Numbered from the stretch's first letter, positions 51,925 to 61,084 are shown. The stretch is 64,000 nt of DNA from Nocardiopsis coralli (GCF_014892575.1 NZ_JADBGI010000015.1:62001-126000); one strand, 5' to 3'. The notes: generated by a model not told the origin, from the letters alone. Made by a program: numbers and translations.

Positions 51925-53547
51925 TCAGCCGCGCACGTCCACGACCTCGCCGACCGGGCCCTCGGCCCGGTAGTCGTCGAGCGCGGTGACCACGTAACCG
52001 GCGGTCTCGTCGTCGGCACCGCCGTCGGCCAGCTCGGTCTTCCCGGTGACCTCGACCAGGTTCTCCGGGGTGAGGGCGGCGCACTGTTCCTCGGGGTCAC
52101 CGCCGGCCGCGGCCTCGACGGCCTCCTCGGTCAGGCGGTAGACGGCGTAGAAGCGGGCGTCCTCGTCCTCGTCCCAGGTCACCTGGGCGGTGCCGTCCTC
52201 GACGGTGGCGTCCAGCCCCTGGACGGCACCGACCTGCGGTTCGTCCTGGCCGGAGTCCACCTGCGGGGGCAGCGCCGGCTGGGCGTAGTGCGAGTCCAGG
52301 AGCTCGCCGACGGCGGCCTCGTTCTCGCGCAGGTTCTTGATGGAGAAGTAGATGTCGCCGCCGACCTGCTCGTTCTCGGACGAGTAGTCGAGCTGGGAGC
52401 TCAGGGCGTCGTCCTCGCTCCAGTCGTCGCTGCCCAGGCGGTAGGCGCCCTGGCCGATGTAGAGCTCGACGTCGGTGCCCTCGACCTCGTTCGCCCACCA
52501 GTCGGTCATCTGCTCGTAGTCGGCCGTCTCGAAGCCCCGCTCCCAGTACAGCTGCGGGGCGACGTAGTCGACGGTTCCCTCCTCGATCCAGGTCCGGGTG
52601 TCGGCGAACTGGTCGTCGTAGGACTGCAGGCCCGCGCTGGGCGATCCGGTGTCGTCGGTGGAGTCGTTGCGCCAGATACCGAACGGGGAAACGCCGAAGC
52701 TCACCCAGGGCTTGGTCTCCTGGATCTGCCCGTGCACGTCGCGCATGAGCTGGTCGACATTGTCGCGCCGCCAGTCCTCACGCTGGTCGAAGTCGCCGCC
52801 GTGGGCCTCCCACATGGCGTCGTCGTCGAACTCCTCGCCCTCGACCGGGTAGGGGTAGAAGAAGTCGTCGAAGTGCATGCCGTCGACGTCGTAGCGCTCG
52901 ACGACGTCCATGATCACGCCGGTGACCCACTCGCGGACCTCGGGGTTGCCGGGGTCGACGTAGGCCTCGTTGCCGTGTTCGACGAGCCACTCGGGGTTCT
53001 GGCTGACCGGGTGGTCGTCGGTGAGGTCCTCCAGGTCCGGCTCGAGGTGGCCGATCCGGTAGGGGTTGAACCAGGCGTGCATCTCCAGGCCGCGCTCATG
53101 CGCCTGCTCGACGGCGTACTCGAGCGGGTCGTAGCCGGGGTCCCCGCCCTGTTCACCGGTGAGGTAGCGCGCCCACGGCTCCATGTCGGAGTCGTAGACG
53201 GCGTCGGCGGTGGGGCGCGCGTGCAGGAACACGGAGTTGAGGTTCATGTCGACGGCGTCGTCGAGCCACGCGTCGAGCTCGTCCTTCTGTTCCTGCTCGG
53301 ACAGTCCGGGCTCGGAGGGCCAGTCGATGTTGCGCACGGTGGTCAGCCAGGCGCCGCGCATGTCGCGCTTGTCCTGCCCGGCCTCGCACGCCACGGAGGG
53401 GGCCGCCTGGTCGCCGGAGGTGTCCTGCGGGTCGTCGTCCCGGCCGACGGAGCAGCCCGAGAGCAGCACGGTGGTGGCGGCTGCAGCCGCACCCCACCAC
53501 GTCACGGCGCGCGGCGGGGTCTTGGACGACCGTGCCACAGAACCCAT
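51925..53547 (-). CDS. Family-10-like glycosyl hydrolase lipoprotein (GHL10/DUF187)
   Basis: A 540-residue exported lipoprotein; signal peptide with lipobox VLLSGCSVG (Cys near residue 32). The TIM-barrel GHL10 domain runs from about 60 to 400: RGAWLTTVRNIDWPSEPGLS, SVFLHARPTADAVYDSDMEP, ERYDVDGMHFDDFFYPYPVE (acidic active-site strand) and VDYVAPQLYWERGFETADYE. The last ~130 residues look like a fibronectin-type or beta-sandwich domain. Such enzymes act on cell-wall or exopolysaccharides; substrate unknown. ATG at 53547. Confidence 0.9.
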   Translation of the reverse strand: MGSVARSSKTPPRAVTWWGAAAAATTVLLSGCSVGRDDDPQDTSGDQAAPSVACEAGQDKRDMRGAWLTTVRNIDWPSEPGLSEQEQKDELDAWLDDAVDMNLNSVFLHARPTADAVYDSDMEPWARYLTGEQGGDPGYDPLEYAVEQAHERGLEMHAWFNPYRIGHLEPDLEDLTDDHPVSQNPEWLVEHGNEAYVDPGNPEVREWVTGVIMDVVERYDVDGMHFDDFFYPYPVEGEEFDDDAMWEAHGGDFDQREDWRRDNVDQLMRDVHGQIQETKPWVSFGVSPFGIWRNDSTDDTGSPSAGLQSYDDQFADTRTWIEEGTVDYVAPQLYWERGFETADYEQMTDWWANEVEGTDVELYIGQGAYRLGSDDWSEDDALSSQLDYSSENEQVGGDIYFSIKNLRENEAAVGELLDSHYAQPALPPQVDSGQDEPQVGAVQGLDATVEDGTAQVTWDEDEDARFYAVYRLTEEAVEAAAGGDPEEQCAALTPENLVEVTGKTELADGGADDETAGYVVTALDDYRAEGPVGEVVDVRG

Positions 53548-53871
53548 TGATCAGTCTCCTCCGAGAGGTGGTCTCGCATGCCGCCGTCCCCCTGGCGCCA
53601 CGCCGCGACCAAGAGTAGGACAAGATGTCAAGATTCCGTATCGATCCAGGTTTAATGTGGACAACGTCGCACGGCGACGGCATCGGGAATCTTTGCGCAT
53701 GACACACAATCCGCGCAACCACAGGGGTTCTGGGTACCTGTATCCCCGCCGGGGGTCAACCGGACCTCTCCCACGGTTCAGCACGGACGCGCGCCCGACG
53801 GGGACCGCGGCACCTCGGGCCCCGGCCGAACCGGACACACCCTCCCGAACGACGTCCTAGACTCGGATGCC
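53548..53871. other. Divergent promoter region, GHL10 and isochorismate synthase
   Basis: 324 bases. On the minus strand TTGACA and a following AT-rich stretch near 53620-53650 are promoter candidates for the lipoprotein. AAGATTCC (53630-53637) and GGAATCTT (53686-53693) form an 8-bp inverted repeat 48 bases apart, and CGTCGC/GCGACG pairs between them. On the plus strand TAGACT (53858-53863) lies eight bases before the GTG of the synthase gene, a leaderless promoter. I see no gene here. Confidence 0.5.
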
Positions 53872-55155
53872 GTGAACTCCGCCCTGACCCCACCCGAGCT
53901 CGCCGTCCGCACCGTCGAACTGCGCGGCCGCGCCGAGAGCCTGGTGAACCACCTGCCCGCCGGGGCACCCCTGGCCTGGCTCTCCGGGGAGGACGGCCTC
54001 GTGGGCTGGGGCGAGGCGGTACGCCTGGACCTGGGGCCCCGCCCGGAGGGCACCTCCCCCACCGACACCGCACGCTTCTCCGACGCTGCCCGCTGGATCG
54101 AGGGTCTGGTCGCCGGTGCCGACGTCCGGGACGAGGTCGGCCTGCCCGGGACCGGACCGGTCGCCTTCGGGACCTTCACCTTCGCCCCGACCTCGCCCGG
54201 GACGGCGCTGGTGGTCCCGCGGGTGCTCGTGGGCCGCAAGGACGGGCGCACCTGGCTGACCACGGTCACGGACACCCCGGGAACCCACCCGCCCGAGCTC
54301 GTCCACAGCCGCTCCCCCGCCCGCCCCATCGGGCCGGTCACCTGGCGGGACGGCTCACTGACCCCGGAGCAGTGGAAGGGCGCGGTCGCGCACACCGTCT
54401 CCCGCATCCGCGACGGCCGGCTGGACAAGGCGGTCCTGGCCCGCGACGCCGTCGCCGCCACCGACGGGCCCATCGACGTCCGGGTGCTCCTGGAACGGCT
54501 GCGCCTGCGCTTCCCGAGCTGCTTCACCTTCTCCGTGGACGGCATGGTCGGGGCCACCCCCGAGCTCCTGCTGCGCCGGGAGGGCGACCGCCTGACCTCG
54601 CTGGTGCTGGCCGGGACACGTCCGCGCGGCGACGACGAGGAGGCCGACCGGGCGCTGGGCGAGGACCTCATGGCCTCGGCCAAGGACGACCGCGAGCACC
54701 ACCTGGCCGTGGAGTCGCTGCGCACCGCGCTGGGCCCGCTGGCCGAGGAGCTCGACGTGCCCGGTACCCCGCACCTGCTGCGGCTGGCCAACGTCCAGCA
54801 CCTGGCCACGCCCGTGCGCGCCCGGCTCGCCGACGGGGTCTCGGCCCTGGACGCCGTGGCCGCCCTGCACCCCACGGCCGCCGTGGGGGGCACACCGACG
54901 GAGACCGCGATGCGCCTGATCGCCGAGGTCGAGGGGATGGACCGCGGCGGTTACGCCGGCCCGGTCGGCTGGGTCGACGGCGCGGGCAACGCCGAGTGGG
55001 GCATCGCGCTGCGCTGCGCACGGGTGGAGGGGCGCAACGCACGCCTGTACGCCGGGGGCGGGATCGTCGCCGGTTCCGACCCGGACTCCGAGCTGGCCGA
55101 GACCGAGTCGAAGTTCCGTGTCATGCGTGAGGCGCTCACCGAACCGCCCGCGTGA
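53872..55155 (+). CDS. menF: Isochorismate synthase
   Basis: A 427-residue chorismate-binding enzyme. SCFTFSVDGMVGATPELLLR, LVLAGTRPRGDDEEADRALG, KDDREHHLAVESLRTALGPL and HPTAAVGGTPTETAMRLIAE are the catalytic-core motifs of the MenF/EntC/DhbC group. It makes isochorismate for menaquinone or for a catechol siderophore; no other men or siderophore-synthesis gene is adjacent, so the pathway is not decided. GTG start eight bases after a TAGACT -10 box, so probably leaderless. Its 3' end overlaps the convergent MerR gene by 20 bases. Confidence 0.9.
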   Translation: MNSALTPPELAVRTVELRGRAESLVNHLPAGAPLAWLSGEDGLVGWGEAVRLDLGPRPEGTSPTDTARFSDAARWIEGLVAGADVRDEVGLPGTGPVAFGTFTFAPTSPGTALVVPRVLVGRKDGRTWLTTVTDTPGTHPPELVHSRSPARPIGPVTWRDGSLTPEQWKGAVAHTVSRIRDGRLDKAVLARDAVAATDGPIDVRVLLERLRLRFPSCFTFSVDGMVGATPELLLRREGDRLTSLVLAGTRPRGDDEEADRALGEDLMASAKDDREHHLAVESLRTALGPLAEELDVPGTPHLLRLANVQHLATPVRARLADGVSALDAVAALHPTAAVGGTPTETAMRLIAEVEGMDRGGYAGPVGWVDGAGNAEWGIALRCARVEGRNARLYAGGGIVAGSDPDSELAETESKFRVMREALTEPPA

Positions 55156-55891
55156 GGCCGGCGAGTTCCGCGCCCGCCCGCAACAGCGCCGACATCCTCC
55201 GTGCGATCGAACCGACCCGTTCGTCCAACGCGACGAGCGGGCCCTCCGTGTCGAGGCGGTCCCCCGACCGGTACAGCCCCCGGAGGGCGGCCATCGTGTC
55301 CCGCACCTCGGGGACGCGGTAGCCGGCCGCTCTGAGCGCGGCGGTGATCCTGGCCTCCCGTATCGCCGCGAGCGGGTAGCGCCGGGCCGCGCCCGCACGG
55401 CCTTCGACCCGCTCGGGCACGACGAGCCCCTCCTTCTCCCAGAAGCGCAGGGTCGAGGTCCGCACACCGATCGCCCCGGCGAGCTCGGTGATCGTCATGG
55501 TGTCCTCGTTGCTCGGGGCGGGGTCGGCGAAGGACTCCTCCCGGATCGCCAGCAGGGCCGCCCGTGCGTCCAGTGCCTCCTGCCGCTCCCGGACCAGGCC
55601 GACGTGCAGGGAGCTGAGCAGCGCCAACGCCTCCTCCCCCGGCAGGGTGCGCACGTCGCGCAGCGCGCTGCGGGCACGGACGGGTCCGACCGCGAGGGCC
55701 AGGTCGCGGTAGGCGCGCAGCACACGCACGTGGTCCCGGGTGAACACGCGGTAGCCGTTGGCCGCGCGGCTCGCGGGCGGCAGGGTTCCGAGGGCCTCGA
55801 GGTCGCGGACCTGCTGCACGGAGTACCCGGCGGCCGCAGCGACCGCGGACGTCGTCAGGCCTGCGCCGGGGCGGGGATCCGTGGGAGGCAC
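55136..55891 (-). CDS. Regulator with two MerR-type helix-turn-helix domains
   Basis: A 251-residue protein with two MerR DNA-binding domains. The first, residues about 11-65, has AVAAAAGYSVQQVRDLEALG and NGYRVFTRDHVRVLRAYRDL. The second, about 132-200, has TITELAGAIGVRTSTLRFWE then KEGLVVPERVEGRAGAARRY. Each carries the helix-turn-helix and part of the wing. Between and after them are helices, with no effector domain I can name. Known family members usually have one MerR head and a dimerising helix; this tandem form is seen in some actinobacterial TcmR/CarA-like or hypothetical regulators. It is divergent from DUF6194 (41 bases), which it probably controls. Confidence 0.85.
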   Translation of the reverse strand: MPPTDPRPGAGLTTSAVAAAAGYSVQQVRDLEALGTLPPASRAANGYRVFTRDHVRVLRAYRDLALAVGPVRARSALRDVRTLPGEEALALLSSLHVGLVRERQEALDARAALLAIREESFADPAPSNEDTMTITELAGAIGVRTSTLRFWEKEGLVVPERVEGRAGAARRYPLAAIREARITAALRAAGYRVPEVRDTMAALRGLYRSGDRLDTEGPLVALDERVGSIARRMSALLRAGAELAGLTRAVR

Positions 55892-55932
55892 CGGTCAACC
55901 CTCCATTAGCACTTCAACCGCACACTTCAATC

Positions 55933-56385
55933 ATGAGTATGCAGCAATTCCTCGACACGGTCCGTTCCTTCGACAGTGTCCTCGAACTCGCCCCGACCGA
56001 GGGCAGCGGGTTCCCGGAGATCGCGTGGGGTGACCACTTCTTCTACTACGCACCCGACGGGAAGGTCCCGAACGGCCAGCCGTACGCCACGTTCGTGACC
56101 AAGGACTACCCCGGTGACACGGGGTCCGGGTTGGACGCGCCGGGCCGGTGGCGCATCAACGTCCACGTCGGCAAGAAGGCCTTCGCAGAGCTGGTCACCG
56201 ACCCCGAGCAGGGCGGCGGGCACGACTTCGGTGCGGCGGACGTGCTCCTGCCCCACCCCCTCTACGCCGACCAGGGCTGGATCGCGGTGGTCGACCCGGG
56301 GCCGGGGACCACCCCGATGCTGCTCGAGCTGGTGCGCCGGGCCCACGACGCGGCGCGGGAGCGGGCCCGGCGCAGGACCGGCTGA
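55933..56385 (+). CDS. DUF6194 family protein
   Basis: A 150-residue soluble protein. SMQQFLDTVRSFDSVLELAP, IAWGDHFFYYAPDGKVPNGQ, PYATFVTKDYPGDTGSGLDA and WIAVVDPGPGTTPMLLELVR are recognisable as the DUF6194 family, of unknown function, common in actinomycetes. ATG at 55933. The 41-base gap to the divergent MerR gene has a direct repeat ACTTCAA (about 55912 and 55924) that could be the regulator's site. Confidence 0.82.
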   Translation: MSMQQFLDTVRSFDSVLELAPTEGSGFPEIAWGDHFFYYAPDGKVPNGQPYATFVTKDYPGDTGSGLDAPGRWRINVHVGKKAFAELVTDPEQGGGHDFGAADVLLPHPLYADQGWIAVVDPGPGTTPMLLELVRRAHDAARERARRRTG

Positions 56386-56406
56386 GCCCCGGCCCCGTAC
56401 ACACGA

Positions 56407-56446
56407 ACCGGCACCGGAGTCCCCCACGACGGACGCCGGTGCCGGT
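56407..56446. terminator. Hairpin between the DUF6194 and PhoX genes
   Basis: ACCGGCACCGG (56407-56417) and CCGGTGCCGGT (56436-56446), 18-base loop, between convergent genes. Confidence 0.55.
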
Positions 56447-56464
56447 GATCTGTGGAGCGGCCGG

Positions 56465-58504
56465 TCAGGCCGTGCCGACGTCACGCCCCTGCGTGTGCCA
56501 GATGCACACCACGGACGGGCGCGCGAAGTCGCCGTCGGGCCAGGTGCTGGTGGGCTCCTCGACGGTGCCGTTCTCGCCCGGGTGCTGCGGGGCGATGAAG
56601 GCGGTCTTGTTGTCCTCGGTGATGAGCGGCCCGCAGCACTCGGCCTCGACCGGGACGGTCGCGAAGGTGCGCAGCTCGCCGCGGAAGCGCCCCTCCACCG
56701 GGACCACGTGCAGGCCGTCGTTGATCTCCAGCGCCGAGGGCTGTCCGTCGGTGGCTACCCAGAGGTTGCCGTCCTTGTCGAAGGTGACGTTGTCGGGCGC
56801 CGAGATGGGCATGACCTTCGACTTGTCGTAGCCGGCGAAGTAGGTGCTCTCGTCCTCGGGGTCGCCGCAGACGATGGGCACGTTCCAGGTGAAGGACTCC
56901 GCGCCGGCGTCGTTGCGGTCCTCGACGACCTCCAGGATGTGGCCGTGCTTGTTGGGTCCGCGCGGGTTGGGCTCGTCGGCCTGGCCGGGCTCGCGGGCGT
57001 CGTTGTTGGTCAGGCAGCAGTAGACCTTGCCGGTCACCGGGCTGGGCTCGAAGTCCTCGGGGCGGTCCATCTTGGTGGCGCCCACGGCGTCGGCGGCCAA
57101 CCGGGTGTGGATGAGCACCTCCTCGAGGGTGAAGCCGTCCACGAAGCTCTCGGTGTTGCTGGCCAGCGGCACCCACTCGCCCCTGCCGTCGAACTCGCCG
57201 TCGCTGGGCAGGGTTCCGGTCCCGTCGATCTCCTCCTCGGGGCTGTTGCCGGTCAGGCGGCCCACGTAGAGGGTCCCGGTGTCGAGCAGGCTCATGTTGT
57301 GCTTGCGCGAGCCCTTCACGTACTGCTTGGCGCTGACGAACTTGTAGATGTACTCGAAGCGCTCGTCGTCGCCCATGTACACGGCCACACGCCCGTCGGA
57401 GGTGATGGCGGTGGTGGCGCCCTCGTGCTTGAAGCGGCCGAGCATGGTGCGCTTGGTCGGCTTCGACTCGGGGTCGGTGGGGTCGATCTCCACGACCCAG
57501 TAGAAGCGGTTGGCCTCGTGGGGGTGCTTGGCCAGGTCGAAGCGTTCCTCGACCCGGTCGAAGCGGCGGCCCACGTAGGTGTCGCCCTCGACCTCGATGG
57601 AGTAGCGGGCCAGGGCCTCGCGGTCCTCCTCGGCGACCTGGTCGCCGCCCACGAAGTACTGGTCGCAGTTCTCCTCGCCGCTCAGGAACGTGCCCCAGGG
57701 CGTGTAACCGCCGGCGCAGTTGTTGAGGGTGCCCAGGGCCTCGACGCCCTCCGGGTCGGCCTCGGTGCGCAGGAGCTCGTGTCCGGCGGCCGGCCCGGAG
57801 ATCCGGAACGGGGTGTTGCCGGTGATGCGGCGGTTGAAGGGCCGATCGCCCCCGGCCAGGCGCCACTCGCCGGTGCCGTTCTGGCGCTCCAGCTCGAGGA
57901 TCGACCCGCCGTGCGCGGCGATGGCGACCTTGATCTGCTCCAGGTCCGCGTCGTTGCCGTCGGTGTACCCGGCGAACATGAGCTCTTCGTTGGTGTACTC
58001 GTGGTTCACCCAGAGCAGGCCGTGGTCGTCATCGAGCTGGTGGAAGCCGACGTAGTCGCAGTTGTAACCGAACTGCTGCTCCTGGGCCTCACCGGTCTGG
58101 TTCTCGAAATCGAACTCCGGGGCGCCGGGCAGGACCGGGTCGCCCCACCTGATGACGACGTGGTGGTCGTAGTTCGGCGGGACCGTCACCACGTCGTCGG
58201 TGTTGGGCTGGACGGCCTCGAACGTGGGCCGCGGCGAGGGGTGGTTCCGCTCGTTCGCGGCGGCCGACCCGGCCGAGGAGAGGCCCAGAGCACCCGCACC
58301 GGTGGTGACGGCCGCGCCCTGCAGGGCGGTCCGGCGGGAGAGCACCGCACGGAAGATGTCACCGAAGTAGGGGTTGTCGCTCTTGTTGGGCGCGGGGTGG
58401 AAACAGGCGTTGCCGCACCGGTACTGGCAGGTCTTGGGGGAACGGCCGCCCCCGACCTCTGCGAACAGGGGCAGCAGTCGGCGGCGGGGCGCGGATTCGG
58501 GCAC
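56465..58504 (-). CDS. phoX: Tat-exported PhoX-family alkaline phosphatase (DUF839)
   Basis: A 679-residue exported phosphatase. The N-terminus (PESAPRRRLLPLFAEVGGGR) is followed by a cysteine-bearing CGNACFHPAPNKSDNPYFGD segment typical of long PhoX proteins, then the Tat signal SRRTALQGAAVTTGAG and a hydrophobic stretch. WGDPVLPGAPEFD, FGYNCDYVGFHQLDDDHGLL, LLWVNHEYTNEE and GGYTPWGTFLSGEENCDQYF are the Ca/Fe-binding catalytic parts of DUF839/PhoX. GTG start behind GAGGAG (5-base spacing). A PHO box 128 bases upstream predicts induction in phosphate starvation. Confidence 0.92.
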   Translation of the reverse strand: MPESAPRRRLLPLFAEVGGGRSPKTCQYRCGNACFHPAPNKSDNPYFGDIFRAVLSRRTALQGAAVTTGAGALGLSSAGSAAANERNHPSPRPTFEAVQPNTDDVVTVPPNYDHHVVIRWGDPVLPGAPEFDFENQTGEAQEQQFGYNCDYVGFHQLDDDHGLLWVNHEYTNEELMFAGYTDGNDADLEQIKVAIAAHGGSILELERQNGTGEWRLAGGDRPFNRRITGNTPFRISGPAAGHELLRTEADPEGVEALGTLNNCAGGYTPWGTFLSGEENCDQYFVGGDQVAEEDREALARYSIEVEGDTYVGRRFDRVEERFDLAKHPHEANRFYWVVEIDPTDPESKPTKRTMLGRFKHEGATTAITSDGRVAVYMGDDERFEYIYKFVSAKQYVKGSRKHNMSLLDTGTLYVGRLTGNSPEEEIDGTGTLPSDGEFDGRGEWVPLASNTESFVDGFTLEEVLIHTRLAADAVGATKMDRPEDFEPSPVTGKVYCCLTNNDAREPGQADEPNPRGPNKHGHILEVVEDRNDAGAESFTWNVPIVCGDPEDESTYFAGYDKSKVMPISAPDNVTFDKDGNLWVATDGQPSALEINDGLHVVPVEGRFRGELRTFATVPVEAECCGPLITEDNKTAFIAPQHPGENGTVEEPTSTWPDGDFARPSVVCIWHTQGRDVGTA

Positions 58505-58631
58505 TCGTTCTCCTCGTGGATCGTGGCTCTCCACGCCCTCGGCCGGGTACGGGCTCCGGTGGGGGCACGGAGACTGACGGGCAGGGGGACCTCTGCCTGG
58601 TCGACTACGACCTTGGCCGAAGCTCCACTCG

Positions 58632-58653
58632 GTCCGGTGAAAACCGGGTGAAC
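58632..58653 (-). promoter_or_regulatory. PHO box (PhoP-binding direct repeats) upstream of phoX
   Basis: On the minus strand two adjacent 11-base repeats, GTTCACCCGGT and TTTCACCGGAC, match the Streptomyces PhoP direct-repeat unit G(G/T)TCAYYYR(G/C)G well. They lie 128 bases before the phoX start codon. Apart from this, the 476-base divergent region to the esterase at 58981 shows no gene; it should also hold the esterase promoter. Confidence 0.8.
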
Positions 58654-58980
58654 GCGGACACAACTCCCACACACGACTCGTGCTCATCACTCCGGACCGT
58701 TGCGAGCTCACACACCGTAGGCCCCGGGGTGATCCTTGCCTACCCCCCTGCCGACTTCCAGAAGCCGCGCCAACATCGGCCTCGGGAACGCTCGAACTCG
58801 TCCTCCCACCGCAGGGGCACACCGCTGTCCCGCTGCCGGGCGCGCGCGAACGGCGGAGAGCAGGGCCGGAATCCGCCGCGATCGGCGGTGGTCGGCCGAC
58901 CCCCGACCACTCGACGATGGGGACCACCGCCGAAACGATGAGGCGCGGTCCCCGTGGTCGCGCGCCGCTGAGGAGTTCCG

Positions 58981-59946
58981 ATGACAGAAGTGCCCGTCCG
59001 CCCGCCGTTCGACCGCGAGGCCGCGGTGGCCCTCGCCGCCATCGCCGACCAACTGGAACCGGTGACGCCCGAGACCATCTCCGCGATGCGTTCACGCGGG
59101 ACCCCGTTGGACCTCTCCGACGACGCTCTGGCCGACGTCGGCATCACCCGCAGGGACCTGGCCATCGCGGGGTACAACGGCGACGAGATCACCGTCTCGG
59201 TGCTCGAGCGAGCGGGCCGGACCGGGACCGGCCCCGGGATCTTCCACACGCACGGCGGCGGCATGATCACCGGGGACCGCATGGTGGGCGTGCAACAGCT
59301 CCTGCCGTGGATCGTCGAGCACGACGCCGTCGTCGTCACGGTCGAGTACCGGCTGGCCCCCGAGTTCCCCGACCCCTACCCGGTCGAGGACTGCTACGCC
59401 GGGCTCCGGTGGACCGCAGCACACGCCGCCGAACTCGGCATCGACCCCGAGCGCCTGCTCATCGCCGGCGCGAGCGCGGGCGGCGGCCTCGCAGCCGGCG
59501 TCACCCTGATGGCGCGTGACCGCAACGGCCCGCGGCTGCTCGGCCAGCTGCTCATTTGTCCGATGATCGACGACCGCGACACGCCGGTGTCGACGGCTCA
59601 GTACCCGGATGAGGGCACGTGGGTGCGCTCCAGCAATCGGACCGGGTGGAACGCCCTGCTCGGTGAGCGCCGCGGGACCGACGAGGTGTCGGTCTACGCC
59701 GCCCCTGCCCGGGCGACCGACCTCTCCGGTCTGCCGCCGGCGTTCATCGACTGCGGATCCGCCGAGGTCTTCCGGGACGAGGACGTCGCCTACGCGAGCG
59801 CGCTCTGGCGCGACGGCGTCCAGGCCGAACTCCACGTCTGGCCCGGCGGCTTCCACGGCTTCGACATGCTCGCCCCGCAGGCCGCCGTGTCCCAGGCGGC
59901 GACCGCCGCGCGCGACGCCTGGGTGGCCCGCCTGTTCGGCGCATGA
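58981..59946 (+). CDS. HSL-family alpha/beta hydrolase (esterase), copy 1
   Basis: A 321-residue esterase of the hormone-sensitive-lipase family. The oxyanion hole is IFHTHGGGMITGDR, the nucleophile Ser lies in LIAGASAGGGLAAGV (GxSxG, near residue 165), the acid in SAEVFRDEDVAYAS, and the catalytic His in WPGGFHGFDML. No signal peptide, so cytosolic. ATG at 58981 behind a GAGGAG. It is first of four plus-strand genes with gaps of 53, 32 and 51 bases, probably one operon. A second esterase two genes downstream is a close paralog. Substrate unknown. Confidence 0.9.
   Translation: MTEVPVRPPFDREAAVALAAIADQLEPVTPETISAMRSRGTPLDLSDDALADVGITRRDLAIAGYNGDEITVSVLERAGRTGTGPGIFHTHGGGMITGDRMVGVQQLLPWIVEHDAVVVTVEYRLAPEFPDPYPVEDCYAGLRWTAAHAAELGIDPERLLIAGASAGGGLAAGVTLMARDRNGPRLLGQLLICPMIDDRDTPVSTAQYPDEGTWVRSSNRTGWNALLGERRGTDEVSVYAAPARATDLSGLPPAFIDCGSAEVFRDEDVAYASALWRDGVQAELHVWPGGFHGFDMLAPQAAVSQAATAARDAWVARLFGA
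59341..59519 (+). repeat. DNA block nearly identical to 61445-61623
   Basis: Inside esterase copy 1: 59341-59402 is base-for-base identical to 61445-61506, and 59422-59519 to 61526-61623, with only a few changes between. A similar block, 59743-59865 (versus 61847-61969), has one mismatch. Flanking parts of the two genes differ much more, so the identity is mosaic. Confidence 0.8.
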
Positions 59947-59999
59947 CGGCCCGAGCAGCGGACACGACAGACCTTCACCACGACCTCAGGAAGCACACC

Positions 60000-61052
60000 A
60001 TGAGAGCAGCACGGTTCCACGGCAAAGAAGACCTCCGCGTGGAGGAGGTCCCCGAACCCAGTCCCGGCCCCGGGCAGGTGAAACTGCGCACCGCCTTCAC
60101 CGGCATCTGCGGCTCCGACCTGCACTACTACTTCTGTCCCGAGTCCCTGCCGTTCGATCTGGACAACCCGCACCCGCTGACCGGCGCGCAGCTACCGCAG
60201 ACGCTCGGGCACGAGTTCGCGGGCACGGTCGTCGAGGTCGGCGAAGGCGTGAACGGCGTGCGGGTCGGTGACCGGGGCGCCGTCTACCCGATGTGCGTTT
60301 CCTGTGGCGAGTGCACGCCGTGCCGCAGGGGGCTGCCGTTCATCTGCCGCCTGATGGGTTCCCTCGGTGCGACCGCCCCCGGCGGCGGTCTCTCGGAGTT
60401 CGTGACGTTCGACGCCTCACTCCTGCACGTTCTCCCGGAGAACGTGGACCTTCGGATGGGCGCGCTCGTCGAACCCATGGCGGTCGGCTGGCACGCGGTC
60501 GAACGCAGCGGGGTCGAGGCGGGCGGCACGGCGCTCGTCGCCGGCGCCGGACCGATCGGGATCGGCTCGTGGTTCGCGCTCAAGGCCCGCGGGGTCGACC
60601 GGGTCCTCGTGTCGGAGCCGAACCCGGAGCGCCGCGCCGCCGTCGCCGCTCTGGGCGCGACCGTGGTGGACCCTGCCAACGAGGATCTCGCGGCGGCCGT
60701 CGCCGAGCTCACCGACGGGGAAGGGGTGGACGCCGCGGTGGACGCGGCAGGCGCAGGAGCAGCGGTGTCCTCAGCGGTGGCCGGCCTCGTTCCCGGAGGC
60801 CGCCTGGTGGTGGCCGGATTCTATGAACAACCGGCAGAGATCCAGCCCACGCACCTGATGATGGCCGAGACGGAGATCGTCGGAGCGGTCGGTTACAGCG
60901 CCGAGGAGTTCGACGCCGTCATCACCGCGATGGGCCGCGGACAGTACGACACCACCGGGTGGGTCCAGGAGATGGCGTTCGACGAACTGCACGACGCTCT
61001 CCACTCGCTGCGCAACGGGGTCGGCAACAAGATCCTCATCCGGAACAGCTGA
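60000..61052 (+). CDS. Zinc-dependent alcohol dehydrogenase (2,3-butanediol dehydrogenase-like)
   Basis: A 350-residue medium-chain zinc dehydrogenase. Catalytic-zinc ligands: GICGSDLHYYF, GHEFAGTVVEVGEG; structural-zinc region: CVSCGECTPCRRGLPFIC with four cysteines. The Rossmann loop is VAGAGPIGIGSWFALKARG. LPFDLDNPHPLTGAQLPQTL is typical of 2,3-butanediol/sorbitol-type enzymes. It sits between two paralogous esterases in one operon, suggesting that hydrolysis of an ester releases an alcohol that this enzyme then oxidises. The alcohol is not known. ATG with AGGAAG upstream. Confidence 0.92.
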   Translation: MRAARFHGKEDLRVEEVPEPSPGPGQVKLRTAFTGICGSDLHYYFCPESLPFDLDNPHPLTGAQLPQTLGHEFAGTVVEVGEGVNGVRVGDRGAVYPMCVSCGECTPCRRGLPFICRLMGSLGATAPGGGLSEFVTFDASLLHVLPENVDLRMGALVEPMAVGWHAVERSGVEAGGTALVAGAGPIGIGSWFALKARGVDRVLVSEPNPERRAAVAALGATVVDPANEDLAAAVAELTDGEGVDAAVDAAGAGAAVSSAVAGLVPGGRLVVAGFYEQPAEIQPTHLMMAETEIVGAVGYSAEEFDAVITAMGRGQYDTTGWVQEMAFDELHDALHSLRNGVGNKILIRNS

Positions 61053-61084
61053 TCGACGCCCTGAAAAACCGAACGAAGGAGCCC

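Noticed and set aside
53872-55155. Siderophore biosynthesis cluster around isochorismate synthase
   Set aside because: No NRPS, dihydroxybenzoate or siderophore genes flank it; the siderophore-type ABC ATPase is 8 kb away on the other strand, so a link is unproven.
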